Shown: positions 52,440-61,468 of the stretch, one piece after another
Layout of the letters: every line of letters starts with the position of its first letter
Numbering within the stretch: the stretch's first letter is position 1
Assembly: GCF_009789675.1 (NCBI RefSeq)
Contig: NZ_CP046916.1
Location: 124,001-188,000 of the forward strand
Direction: 5' to 3'
Origin: Paraburkholderia acidisoli
GTDB lineage: Bacteria > Pseudomonadota > Gammaproteobacteria > Burkholderiales > Burkholderiaceae
DNA length: 64,000 bases
Program-made: the position numbers and the translations under genes
Notes under the pieces: generated by a model
The model's input: the letters and a program-made list of their open reading frames with translations, nothing else
Told to the model about the DNA's origin: nothing
Database searches by the model: none

Positions 52440-54659
52440 TCAGAAGTCGCTCGTGACCGAGAACCATGCCGTGCGCGGCGCGGCCTGTGTCAGGTAACCG
52501 CCAAGCGACGACGACCAGTACGAGCGATTCGCGAGATTGGTCACCATCACCTTGAAGCTCGTGTCGTGGCCCGCCACCTTGGTTTCGTAGCGCGCGCCCA
52601 CGTCGAAGCGCGTCCACGAAGGCACCTGCAACGTGTTCGCCTGATCGAGGTACTGCGTGCTCGTCCAGAGCGCGCGGCCCATCAGCGTGAGGCCGGCGAG
52701 TTGCGGCACGTCGTATTCGACGTTCGCGTTCACGCTCCATGCGGGCACGCCGATCGGACGATTGCCGTCCGTCGCGCCGCCCGCCGTGTCCTCGAGCTTC
52801 GCGTTGATGTACGACACGCCGCCGATCAGGCGCACGCCCTTGAGCGGTTCGCCGTACATCGAGAATTCCACGCCGCGGTGTTGCTGAATGCCGTCCGCGC
52901 CATAGATGTTCGTGACCGCGTTCGTGTAGGCGACCTGCTGGCGGATCTGATAGATCGCGAGCGCCGCGCCGTAGTGGTTCGCGTCGTACTTCACGCCGGC
53001 TTCGTACTGCTTGGCGCGGAACGGGGCGATCACGGCGCCGGAGTTGGCCGCCGTGGTCGGCGCGGTGCCGCCCTCGACGAGGCTTTCCGCGCGATTCGCG
53101 TAGACCGACAGGTTCGGCTGGATCTTGTAGACGAGGCCGACGATCGGCGTCGTCGCCGAGTCGGAGTACGCCGCGTTCTGCACTTCCGTGCCGTACGCGT
53201 AACCGTTCTGGAGAAGGTCCTGATGGCGGGCGCCGATCGTGAACAGCACGCGGTCATTGAAGAGACCCAGCGTGTCCGACACGACGAAGCTGCGCATCAG
53301 CGCGACGCTGGTCAGGCCCGGATCGGCGAAGTTGCCGGTGGCCGGTGCCGTCGGTTGGGCCACGCGCGGCGTGTCGTAGAGGCTCGTGGAGAAGCCCGAG
53401 CTGAAGCCGTACGCGTTGTAGCCCGCAACGCGGTTGATCTGCCAGCCCGCGTTGAACTGGTGCGAGACCGGACCGGTGTCGAACTTGCCGCGCACGCCCA
53501 CCTGCGCCGAGATGGCGTTTTCCTTGTGGATCGACGGGAACGCGTAGGCCGTGCCCGCGCCGTTGAAGTCGTAGATGCTCGAGGTGGTGCTGTTCTCGCT
53601 CGTGTGGCGCGAACCCACACCCGCGTAGAAGGTCCAGTTGCGCGTGATGTCGTACTCGCCGCGCAGCATGCCGATGGTGTCTTCGGTCTGGTAATACGCC
53701 CACGGCTGCGCGTAGTTGTAGCTGGCCGAAGGCGTGGCCGGCAGTACGGTGCCCGACTCGAACACCACCGGGCGGTTCTGCGCCTGATGTTCCTTCTGAT
53801 ACAGGAAGTCGGCATACAGGCGCAGCTTGTCGCCGCGATAGTCGAGCGAAACAGCCGTTTGCTGCGAGTGATCGACTTCGTTCTGGATCGCCGCGTCGCC
53901 GCCTTCGACCGTCTGATTCACGCGAATGCCGAACTGGTCGTTGCTGCCGAAACGGCGGCCCACGTCGACCCGCGTGCCGATCTCGCCCGACGCGCTGCCT
54001 TCCACCGTCACGCGCGTGAGCGGTTTGTCGTCGGCGACCTTGGTCTGGATGTTGATGTCGCCGCCCACGCCGGAACCGCCGGGCGCCGCGCCGTTCACGA
54101 ACGCCGTCGCGCCCTTGAAGATGTCCACGCGTTCGATCGCGCCCGTGCCCACCATCTGGCGCGGCGTGAGGCCGTACATGCCGTTCAGGGCGACGTCGTC
54201 GGAATACACCTCGAAGCCGCGAATGATGTAGGTCTCGGCGATCGTGCCGTAGCCCAGCGCGGTGCGCACGGCGGGGTCGTTGGCGACCACGTCCGCGATC
54301 GTGTGCGCCTGCTGATCCTGAATCAGCTTCGAGGTGTAGCTCGTGACCGAAAACGGCACGTCGATCAACTTCTGCTGGCCCAGCACGCCGATCTGCGCGC
54401 CGCTCGCCGTCTGGCCGCCCGCGTGGGCCGGGGCGAGATCGCCCGGCAACTGCTCGCGCGCGCCCTGAACCTTGACCGCGGGAAGCACCGAAGCCGCCGC
54501 ACCGTTCGTATCGCCCGCGCCGGTTTGCGCGTCCGCGGCGAAGGCGCCGTTCGACAGGCCGGCGAGGCAGACCGCGGTAATCGGGAAAATCTGCCGGATG
54601 ACGGCGGTGAGCGGCGACAGGCGGAGCGCCGAAGCGGAACGGTTAGCGGTTCGATTCAT
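52440..54659 (-). CDS. TonB-dependent siderophore receptor
   Basis: 739 aa from ATG 54659 (MNRTANRS). Long signal peptide to about residue 42, then an N-terminal TonB-interacting segment, a plug domain (VPFSVTSYTSKLIQDQQAHTIADVVANDPAVR; IIRGFEVYSDDVALNGMYGL; IERVDIFKGATAFVNG) and a 22-strand barrel ending WFSVTSDF. It matches the siderophore-receptor subfamily (FhuE/FpvA/FoxA-like). A Fur-like site lies upstream, so iron repression is expected. No siderophore synthesis or reductase genes adjoin, suggesting uptake of a foreign siderophore. Confidence 0.94.
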   Translation of the reverse strand: MNRTANRSASALRLSPLTAVIRQIFPITAVCLAGLSNGAFAADAQTGAGDTNGAAASVLPAVKVQGAREQLPGDLAPAHAGGQTASGAQIGVLGQQKLIDVPFSVTSYTSKLIQDQQAHTIADVVANDPAVRTALGYGTIAETYIIRGFEVYSDDVALNGMYGLTPRQMVGTGAIERVDIFKGATAFVNGAAPGGSGVGGDINIQTKVADDKPLTRVTVEGSASGEIGTRVDVGRRFGSNDQFGIRVNQTVEGGDAAIQNEVDHSQQTAVSLDYRGDKLRLYADFLYQKEHQAQNRPVVFESGTVLPATPSASYNYAQPWAYYQTEDTIGMLRGEYDITRNWTFYAGVGSRHTSENSTTSSIYDFNGAGTAYAFPSIHKENAISAQVGVRGKFDTGPVSHQFNAGWQINRVAGYNAYGFSSGFSTSLYDTPRVAQPTAPATGNFADPGLTSVALMRSFVVSDTLGLFNDRVLFTIGARHQDLLQNGYAYGTEVQNAAYSDSATTPIVGLVYKIQPNLSVYANRAESLVEGGTAPTTAANSGAVIAPFRAKQYEAGVKYDANHYGAALAIYQIRQQVAYTNAVTNIYGADGIQQHRGVEFSMYGEPLKGVRLIGGVSYINAKLEDTAGGATDGNRPIGVPAWSVNANVEYDVPQLAGLTLMGRALWTSTQYLDQANTLQVPSWTRFDVGARYETKVAGHDTSFKVMVTNLANRSYWSSSLGGYLTQAAPRTAWFSVTSDF

Positions 54660-55231
54660 ATGAAGGGCGGCGTGTGGAAGCGTTGATCTATGGTGCATGA
54701 ACGGCCGCTATGATACATGTAAATGAGAATGATTCTGGTTTTGACTCGCAACGCGACCGCAAAAACAACAGTCGCGATTCCGGTCGTCGCCACGCGGTAA
54801 AAATTGCGGCGTGCGGGTCGAACGATGTTTTGTCACCGGTTTCGGGCACGATCGCACACTGACGTAAGAACACGTAATCATCAGAAGAAAGCTTCAAAAA
54901 ACGGGCAAACGTTTGCACAGGCTTGCGCAGCAAAGGGAATCTTGAAGTTTTTCGGCTGGCTGCCGTAAACTCGGTCGCGGGCCGGGTGGGCCGCCGGTTC
55001 CGGCATCCAGACGGCGGCGGCCGTTCGCGCAACGCGCACCCGCTGCCACGCCCGGTTTTCATTCGCCTAACAAAAGTCGTTCATGCTGGCAGCGTCGCCG
55101 GTCCTCGCCGAGTCCTGCCCCGCGTCCTTCCCCGAATCGTCCGAATTCGCGCGTGAGCCATCGCGCGCGTCCGGTGCGTTGGCGTTCGGTCCGGCGAGCG
55201 GGCATTCGGCTGAAATGGAGAGTTCCCTGTA
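54660..55231. other. Divergent gap, TonB receptor / GGDEF-EAL gene
   Basis: 572 bp without a credible gene. It holds the Fur-like site at 54724-54738 and a perfect 12-bp palindrome GCAAACGTTTGC at 54905-54916. The rest is unremarkable; frames crossing 55000-55230 are GC-driven. Confidence 0.6.
54724..54738. promoter_or_regulatory. Fur-box-like site
   Basis: TGAGAATGATTCTGG within AAATGAGAATGATTCT, resembling the Fur 7-1-7 core TGATAATNATTATCA with several mismatches. It lies 65-79 bp upstream of the TonB receptor start, a normal position for iron repression. Confidence 0.6.
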
Positions 55232-57331
55232 ATGAGCGTGTTCGGCTGCATCGTGTACCACCACAATCTGTGGCTGGTCCTGCTCGCGGTGATGATCTGC
55301 GGCGCCGGTTCGTGGGTCACCGCGCGCCTCGTGCTGCGCGCGTTCGCCACGCAGGGCATGCAGCGCGTGGGCTGGCAGTTTCTGACCGCCGTGGTGGCCG
55401 CCGCCGACATCTGGTGCACGCACTTCGTCGCCATGCTCGGCTTCGAACCCGGCGTGCCCGTGGCCTTCGACCCGGTCATGACCATCGCCTCGCTGCTGAT
55501 CGCGCTGGTGGGCGGCTTCGCCGGTTTCGTCGTGGCGACGAGCCGCATCATGCGCGCGGCCCCCGCGCTGGGCGGCGCGATCGTCGGGCTCGCCATCGCG
55601 CTCATGCATTACACGGGCATGCTCGCGTATCGCGTGGAAGGCATCGTGAGCTGGAATCGCGGCTGGCTGGTCACGTCGATCGTGTTCTCGGTGCTCTTCA
55701 GCGCGCTCGCGCTCCAGCGCGCCCATGTGGCGCACGCGCGCGCGGAGCGCGGGCCGTCCATCGGCGGCCTGGCCGACCGCAAGTCGGCGCACGCGGCGGT
55801 GCCGCTGATCGCGGGCATTCTCGCGTTCGCGATCGCTTCGCTGCACTTCATCGGCATGACGGCATTCCAGGTCGAGCCGCTGGCGCTTGCCGGCGACTTC
55901 ACGAATCCGGCCGCGCTGCACGCGCTCGCGCTGGCCGTGGCGAGCATGGCGCTCGTGATCGCGGGCGCGGGTTGCGTGAGCTATCTGCTCGACGACAGCG
56001 TGCGCGCCGAGTCGGTCGAGCATTTGCGTACCATGGCGATGAGCGACATGCTCACGGGCCTGCCGAACCGCGCGAGCTTCAACGCGCGCATCGACGCCGA
56101 ACTCGCCCGCACCGACGACCCGCGCCAGCTCGCGCTGATCGGTATCGACCTGAACCGCTTCAAGGAAATCAACGACCTGCACGGTCATCATGCTGGCGAC
56201 GAAGTACTGCGCATTCTCGCGCGGCGCCTGCAAAGCCTCGTGCGCGAAGACGAGTTCGTAGCGCGCGTGGGCGGCGACGAATTCGTGGCCATGCAGCGCT
56301 TCGCCACGCGCGAGGCGCTGGCGGATCTGCTCACGCGGCTCGAAACGGCGCTGTATCGCCCGGTTCGTTACGACGACGCCGAAGTGACCGCGGGCGCGAG
56401 CCTCGGCGTGGCGATCTATCCCGACGACGCCACCAGCAAGACCGTGCTGATCAACAACGCCGACCTCGCGATGTATCGCGCGAAAGCCGACCTCACGCAT
56501 GCGGTGTGCTTCTACGAGCCCGCCATGGACGAGATCGCGCGGGCGCGCCGCTCGCTCGCGGCCGACCTGCGCGAGGCGCTCGCGCGCGGCCAGTTGAGCG
56601 TCTATTACCAGGTGCAGACGTCGATCTCGACCAACGGCATTTGCGGCTACGAGGCGCTGCTGCGCTGGGAGCATCCGCGCCACGGCTTCATTTCGCCCGC
56701 GGAGTTCATTCCGATCGCGGAAGAAAACGGCCTGATTCTCAGCATCGGCGCATGGGTGCTGCGCGAGGCCTGCCTGCGCGCCGTTTCGTGGAAGCCGCCG
56801 TACAAGGTGGCCGTGAATCTTTCGGCGGTGCAGTTCGCGCACGCCGACTTGCCCAAGCTCGTGGAAACCACGCTGGCCGAAACCGGTCTCGCGCCCGAGC
56901 GGCTCGAACTGGAGCTGACCGAATCGACGATTTTCGCCGATCGCGAGCGCTCGCTCGCCGTGCTCCAGCGTATCAAGGCGCTGGGCGTGAACATCGCGCT
57001 CGACGATTTCGGCACGGGTTATTCGTCGCTCGACACGCTGCGCTCGTTTCCGTTCGACAAGATCAAGCTCGACCGCTCGTTCGTGAGCGATGCCGAGTCG
57101 AACCGGCAGACCACGGCGATCATTCGCGCGGTGCTCGCGCTCGGCAAGAGCCTGGAGATTCCGGTGCTCGCGGAAGGCATCGAAACCCAGGACCAGCTCG
57201 CGCTGCTCGCCGAGGAAGGCTGCGACGAAGTGCAGGGCTTCCTGCTCGGCCGCCCGGCGCCGCTCGACCAGATCGTCGCGAGCGGGCAGCTCACGATCGC
57301 GGGCGAGGCGGTGGGCGCGGCTGCGAGCTGA
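55232..57331 (+). CDS. MHYT-GGDEF-EAL cyclic-di-GMP protein
   Basis: 699 aa. An N-terminal MHYT sensor of seven transmembrane helices (about residues 1-250) carries the repeated motifs CTHFVAM, LMHYTGM and SLHFIGM, thought to bind metal or diatomic gas. The GGDEF domain has an intact RVGGDEF near residue 346, so diguanylate cyclase activity is possible. The EAL domain begins YEALLRWEHP near 473 and keeps LELTESTIF, DDFGTGYSSL and KLDRSFV, so phosphodiesterase activity is also likely. Inner membrane. GGAG precedes the ATG. No partner gene adjoins. Confidence 0.95.
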   Translation: MSVFGCIVYHHNLWLVLLAVMICGAGSWVTARLVLRAFATQGMQRVGWQFLTAVVAAADIWCTHFVAMLGFEPGVPVAFDPVMTIASLLIALVGGFAGFVVATSRIMRAAPALGGAIVGLAIALMHYTGMLAYRVEGIVSWNRGWLVTSIVFSVLFSALALQRAHVAHARAERGPSIGGLADRKSAHAAVPLIAGILAFAIASLHFIGMTAFQVEPLALAGDFTNPAALHALALAVASMALVIAGAGCVSYLLDDSVRAESVEHLRTMAMSDMLTGLPNRASFNARIDAELARTDDPRQLALIGIDLNRFKEINDLHGHHAGDEVLRILARRLQSLVREDEFVARVGGDEFVAMQRFATREALADLLTRLETALYRPVRYDDAEVTAGASLGVAIYPDDATSKTVLINNADLAMYRAKADLTHAVCFYEPAMDEIARARRSLAADLREALARGQLSVYYQVQTSISTNGICGYEALLRWEHPRHGFISPAEFIPIAEENGLILSIGAWVLREACLRAVSWKPPYKVAVNLSAVQFAHADLPKLVETTLAETGLAPERLELELTESTIFADRERSLAVLQRIKALGVNIALDDFGTGYSSLDTLRSFPFDKIKLDRSFVSDAESNRQTTAIIRAVLALGKSLEIPVLAEGIETQDQLALLAEEGCDEVQGFLLGRPAPLDQIVASGQLTIAGEAVGAAAS

Positions 57332-57349
57332 GCGGCCGAACCGCTGTGA

Positions 57350-57760
57350 TCACGCGCTGTCCCCAGCGGCCAGCGCGAACCCTTCGTCGACCCAACCCGT
57401 CACGCCGCCGATCATCACCTTGACCGGGCGGCCCAACTGCGCGAGGCGGATCGCGCCGCGCGTGGCGCCGTTGCAGTGCGGGCCCGCGCAATAGGTCACG
57501 AAGCGCGCGTTGGCGGGGAAGGCCGCGAGCTTCGACGCCACGATCTTGCCGTGCGGCAGATTGATCGCGCCGGGCACGTGGCCTTGCGCGTAGAGCGCCG
57601 GGCTGCGCACGTCGAGCAGCACGAAGCCGGGGCTTTCGCGGTCGGCCAGCGCGAGCGCGGCATGCACGTCGGAGCAATCGGTTTCGAAGCGCAACGACGC
57701 GCTGAAATGCGCGAGCGCGTCGGCGCTTTCCGCGGCGGGCACGGCGAATACGGTGGACAT
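57350..57760 (-). CDS. Rhodanese-domain sulfurtransferase
   Basis: 136 aa, single rhodanese domain: FVLLDVRSPALYAQGHVPGAINLPHGKI and active-site loop YCAGPHCNGATRGA with cysteine at the loop start, then MIGGVTGWVDEGFALA. The extended loop CAGPHCNGA is typical of the rhodanese group linked to FtrA-type regulators. It presumably transfers sulfane sulfur. Divergent from the FtrA-like gene across 96 bp; start at 57760. Confidence 0.9.
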   Translation of the reverse strand: MSTVFAVPAAESADALAHFSASLRFETDCSDVHAALALADRESPGFVLLDVRSPALYAQGHVPGAINLPHGKIVASKLAAFPANARFVTYCAGPHCNGATRGAIRLAQLGRPVKVMIGGVTGWVDEGFALAAGDSA

Positions 57761-57856
57761 CGGCTGTTCTCCGGTGAATGTCGATAGCGTCCATTCTGCG
57801 AATTCGCACCGCCGCGCGACAGTGGCGCGATAGTCAATCTCCGGTAACATTGCGCC

Positions 57857-58888
57857 ATGAACGCCTCCCGTGCCCATCTCGTCGTCGCGCTCGCCTACGA
57901 TCGGCTGTGCACGTTCGAATTCGGCTGCGTGACCGAATTCTTCGCGCTCGAGCGCCCCGAACTCGACATCGACTGGTATCGCTTCGCCGTGTGCGCCGAC
58001 GAACGCGGCCCGTTGCGCGCGGCGGGTGGCATCACCGTGCAGGCCGGCTACACGCTCGCGATGCTCGACCGCGCGCAGACCATCGTCATTCCCGGCTGGC
58101 GCGACGCCGACGAAACGCCGCCCGAGGCGATCCTCCGGAAGTTGCGCGCGGCGTACGAGCGCGGCGCGCGGCTCTGCTCGATCTGCTCGGGCGTGTTCGT
58201 GCTCGCGGCCGCGGGCGTGCTCGACGGCAAGCGCGTCACCACGCACTGGCGTTATGCGGAACGGTTGGCGCAACGCTATCCGCGTGTGCACGTGGAGCCG
58301 CAGTCTCTCTATGTCGACGAAGGCCAGATTCTTACCTCGGCCGGCTCGGCGGCGGGGCTCGACATGTTGCTGCATCTCGTGCGCCTCGATCACGGCGCCG
58401 CCGTCGCCAATCGCGTGGCGCAACGGCTCGTCATCGCGCCGCATCGCGAGGGCGGTCAGGCGCAATTCGTGCCGCGCCCGATGCCGCCCGACGAGGCGAG
58501 CCGACTCGCCCGGCTGATGGACTGGGTGCGCGCGAACCCGCGCCGCGCGCATAGCGTGGCGTCGTTGGCCGAGCGGGCGGCCATGAGCCCGCGCACGTTG
58601 CAACGGCAGTTTCTCGAGGCCACCGGCATGGGGCCGTACGAATGGGTCGTGCGCGAGCGCGTGAACGTGGCGCGCGATCTGCTGGAGTCGCGTCCGCGTC
58701 TCGCGCTGGCGCGCGTGGCCGAACTGGCGGGCTTCGGTTCCGAGGAGTCGATGCGCCGGCATTTCCGGCGTATCGCGCTGACGAGTCCGGCGGCGTATCG
58801 AGCGCAATTCGGGGCACAATTCGGGGCGCAATTCGGGGCGCAATTCGGAGAAAAATTCGGGGAAAAATTCGCAGCGAAGACCGGCTGA
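57857..58888 (+). CDS. ftrA: GlxA/FtrA-family regulator, DJ-1/PfpI plus AraC HTH
   Basis: 343 aa. An N-terminal class-I glutamine-amidotransferase-like domain (DJ-1/PfpI) occupies about residues 8-175, with the nucleophile-elbow-type CSICSGVFVLAAAGVLDG. An AraC-type double HTH occupies about 225-325 (VASLAERAAMSPRTLQRQFLEATGMGPYEWV, LALARVAELAGFGSEESMRRHFRRI). Divergent pairing with a rhodanese gene matches FtrA. The C-terminus carries an unusual tail of six 4-residue repeats (A-Q-F-G or E-K-F-G), listed separately. Confidence 0.9.
   Translation: MNASRAHLVVALAYDRLCTFEFGCVTEFFALERPELDIDWYRFAVCADERGPLRAAGGITVQAGYTLAMLDRAQTIVIPGWRDADETPPEAILRKLRAAYERGARLCSICSGVFVLAAAGVLDGKRVTTHWRYAERLAQRYPRVHVEPQSLYVDEGQILTSAGSAAGLDMLLHLVRLDHGAAVANRVAQRLVIAPHREGGQAQFVPRPMPPDEASRLARLMDWVRANPRRAHSVASLAERAAMSPRTLQRQFLEATGMGPYEWVVRERVNVARDLLESRPRLALARVAELAGFGSEESMRRHFRRIALTSPAAYRAQFGAQFGAQFGAQFGEKFGEKFAAKTG
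58802..58873. repeat. In-frame 12-bp tandem repeat at the ftrA 3' end
   Basis: Six 12-bp units (58802, 58814, 58826, 58838, 58850, 58862), consensus GCGCAATTCGGG then GAAAAATTCGGG. Each encodes Ala-Gln-Phe-Gly or Glu-Lys-Phe-Gly at the extreme C-terminus. Confidence 0.92.
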
Positions 58889-59048
58889 GGCGGCGGCACG
58901 TAACGCGGCAGAGCCGCGCCTCGATTCGCGTTGGCCCCAGGGCAAACCCTTGCCATTCGTGTTAGCATGCGCGCTTCCGTCCGTCAGACAAACCACGCGC
59001 GCGCGTAGGCGCGTGACCCGCTGGTGGGCGCCGCCGGGCCTTGAAAAT

Positions 59049-59076
59049 CCGCAGAAGCCCGTCTCGCTGCGGTTTT
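59049..59076 (+). terminator. Possible intrinsic terminator or leader hairpin
   Basis: CCGCAG (59049-59054) and CTGCGG (59067-59072) followed by TTTTG, 12-base loop. It lies 160 bp past ftrA and 112 bp before the SulP start, so it could end ftrA or act as an attenuator; the stem is short. Confidence 0.4.
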
Positions 59077-59187
59077 GCGCCCCGTCCCCCATTCCCGTTG
59101 TTCTCGAGTTCCGTTTCGCGTCGCGCGCGCGGCGGGCGGGGGTGGCCGCGACGTTTTTCGACAACCAGCCGCCATCCCGACCGTTTC

Positions 59188-60678
59188 ATGGAATCCGCTC
59201 ACACCGGCGTCAGCCGCACCGCTTTCCTGCGCAGCGAACTGCTCGCGGGCCTCACGTCGTCGTTCGCGCTCGTGCCCGAATGCATCGCCTTCGCGCTCGT
59301 CGCGGGCGTCAATCCGCTCGCGGGCCTCTACGGCGCGTTCTTCATCTGCACGCTCACAGCGCTGTTCGGTGGCCGCCCCGGCATGATCTCGGGCGCGGCG
59401 GGCTCGATGGCCGTGGTGATCGTCGCGCTCGTCGTGCAGCACGGCCCGCAGTATCTGTTCGCCACGGTCTTGCTCAGCGGCCTCGTGATGGTGCTGTTCG
59501 GCGCGCTGCGGCTCGGCAAGCTGATCCGCATGGTGCCGCATCCGGTCATGCTCGGCTTCGTCAACGGTCTCGCGATCATCATCGCGCGCGCGCAGTTCGA
59601 GCACTTCAAGGTGCCCGGCGCGCAGGGGCCGCAATGGCTGCACGGCGCCGCGCTCTTGCTGATGGCCGGTCTCGTCGCGCTGACGATGGCGATCGTGTTC
59701 CTGCTGCCGCGTCTCACCAAGGCGGCGCCGCCCGCGCTGGTGGCGATCGTTGGCGTGGGCGTGGCCGCGCAGTTGCTGCATCTGCCCGTGCGTACGCTCG
59801 GCGACATGGCGCACATCGCGGGCGGTCTGCCGACCTTCGCGCTGCCCGCCGTGCCGTTCGATCTCGCCACGCTCAGGATCGTCGCGCCGTACGCGGTGCT
59901 CATGGCGATGGTGGGCCTGCTCGAAACGCTGCTGACGCTCAACCTCACCGACGAAGTGACCGCCACGCGCGGCCAGCCCAACCGCGAATGCGTCGCGCTT
60001 GGCGTGGCCAACGTGGCCTCGGGTTTGTTCGGCGCGATGGGTGGTTGCGCGATGATCGGCCAGACGGTCATCAACCTCGGCTCGGGCGGCCGCGCGCGGA
60101 TTTCGGGCGTGACGAGCGGCGTGATGATCCTGCTCTACATCCTGTTCCTCTCGCCGCTGATCGAGCGCATTCCGCTCGCGGCGCTGGTGGGCGTGATGTT
60201 CGTCGTGGCGGCGCAGACCTTCGCTTGGGGTTCGCTGCGCGTGCTGCACAAGGTGCCGCGCAACGACGCCGTGGTGATCGTCGCGGTCACGGTCATCACC
60301 GTGTGTACGGATCTGGCCACGGCGGTGCTGTGCGGCATCGTCATCGCCTCGCTGAATTTCGCCTGGCAGCACGCGCGCGAATTCCGCTGCGACACCCGCG
60401 ACAGCGCCGACGGCGCGCGCACCTACGTGCCGCACGGCACGCTGTTCTTCGCTTCGGCCGCGCATTTCCAGACCTTGTTCGATCCCGCGAACGATCCCGT
60501 CGAAGTGACGATCGACTGCGCGCATCTGCACGTGGCCGACCACTCGGCCATTGCCGCGTTCGAAGGCGTGCAGCAACGCTACGAGCGCGCGGGCAAGCAC
60601 GTGGTGTTCGTGCATCTGTCGAAGCGTTGCAGCGCGTTGCTGGCGCGCGCGGACTTCGCGGTGAAGGTGCCGACCTAG
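59188..60678 (+). CDS. SulP-family anion transporter with STAS domain
   Basis: 496 aa. Ten to twelve transmembrane helices with SulP signatures: LLAGLTSSFALVPECIAFALVAGVNPLAGLYGAF, GMISGAAGSMAVV and NREC-VALGVANVASGLFGAMGGCAMIGQT. A C-terminal STAS domain occupies about 425-496 (VTIDCAHLHVADHSAIAAFEGV). Exchanges sulfate, bicarbonate or dicarboxylates; substrate not resolved. The start at 59188 agrees with the family; the frame extends upstream through the leader. Confidence 0.93.
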   Translation: MESAHTGVSRTAFLRSELLAGLTSSFALVPECIAFALVAGVNPLAGLYGAFFICTLTALFGGRPGMISGAAGSMAVVIVALVVQHGPQYLFATVLLSGLVMVLFGALRLGKLIRMVPHPVMLGFVNGLAIIIARAQFEHFKVPGAQGPQWLHGAALLLMAGLVALTMAIVFLLPRLTKAAPPALVAIVGVGVAAQLLHLPVRTLGDMAHIAGGLPTFALPAVPFDLATLRIVAPYAVLMAMVGLLETLLTLNLTDEVTATRGQPNRECVALGVANVASGLFGAMGGCAMIGQTVINLGSGGRARISGVTSGVMILLYILFLSPLIERIPLAALVGVMFVVAAQTFAWGSLRVLHKVPRNDAVVIVAVTVITVCTDLATAVLCGIVIASLNFAWQHAREFRCDTRDSADGARTYVPHGTLFFASAAHFQTLFDPANDPVEVTIDCAHLHVADHSAIAAFEGVQQRYERAGKHVVFVHLSKRCSALLARADFAVKVPT

Positions 60679-60754
60679 GCCGGGTTTTCGCCGATGGCAA
60701 TCGCGGGCTCGCGGCCCGCTTCGCGAGCGCGCTCGCCGTCCGTTCGCCGCTGCG

Positions 60755-61447
60755 TTACAGCGACTGAAACGCGAACAGGATCATCGCGACGATCGAAGCG
60801 AAGAAGATCGTCGCGCCGATCGTGCGGCGGCGATTGAGCTCCGTCCACAGAATCACGCCGGTAATCGAAAGCAGCACGAGACTGCCGGCGATCGAATCCG
60901 CGAGCAGGATCCAGCCCGCCGTCGTGCCGTTCGCGCGATGCAGCGCTTCGAGCACCGCGATCAGACCTTGTTCGCGACGCTCCACGGCAACGAAGGTGCC
61001 GCCCTTCCAGTATTCGGCATCCACCAGATATTTCGGCGAAGCGAAGCGCGCGGTCCAGCGTTCGGGCTGCATCACCGACTGATCGCCCCAGCTCACGGCC
61101 TGCGCCGGTTCGCGCGCGACGCGGGCGGCGCGCCGGTCGAGTTTCATTTCGCGCTGGACCCATTGCGCCAGCTCGCGCGGGTTGTGCAACGTGGCGGCGT
61201 CCACCGGCAACTGCACCCTGGACACCACCGGCGCGCCGCCGGCCTGGATCTTCATCACGGCGCGGTGATTCTGCAAGAAGCCCGTTACGCCGAACAGCAA
61301 GCCGAGCACCGCGCCCCACAGGCCCACCCAGCCGTGGATCTTGCGCAGCCATTTGAGAAACTGACTCCGGCGCGAGCGGTTGCCTTTGGGGCGTGACGCG
61401 GTGTTAGCGTCGCGCTCGCGCACGGGTTCGGTCGACAAGTCCATCAT
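60755..61447 (-). CDS. PepSY-associated membrane protein, iron-operon type
   Basis: 230 aa. A cytoplasmic N-terminus rich in Arg/Lys, a transmembrane helix at about residues 35-60 (WVGLWGAVLGLLFGVTGFL), a periplasmic region of about 120 residues, then two C-terminal helices (ILLADSIAGSLVLLSITGVILW, IFFASIVAMILFAFQSL). The pattern LRKIHGWVGLWG is that of PepSY-type membrane proteins found beside TonB receptors and ferric-siderophore reductases. Third gene after the receptor and the secreted protein; likely part of periplasmic reduction or handling of iron chelates. Confidence 0.85.
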   Translation of the reverse strand: MMDLSTEPVRERDANTASRPKGNRSRRSQFLKWLRKIHGWVGLWGAVLGLLFGVTGFLQNHRAVMKIQAGGAPVVSRVQLPVDAATLHNPRELAQWVQREMKLDRRAARVAREPAQAVSWGDQSVMQPERWTARFASPKYLVDAEYWKGGTFVAVERREQGLIAVLEALHRANGTTAGWILLADSIAGSLVLLSITGVILWTELNRRRTIGATIFFASIVAMILFAFQSL

Positions 61448-61468
61448 TTCGATTCGTCCGGTTGGCGA

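Noticed and set aside
54905..54916. Palindrome GCAAACGTTTGC as a definite operator
   Set aside because: Perfect but only 12 bp, with no repeat copy and no obvious cognate LacI-type regulator nearby; kept only as a note in the gap description.
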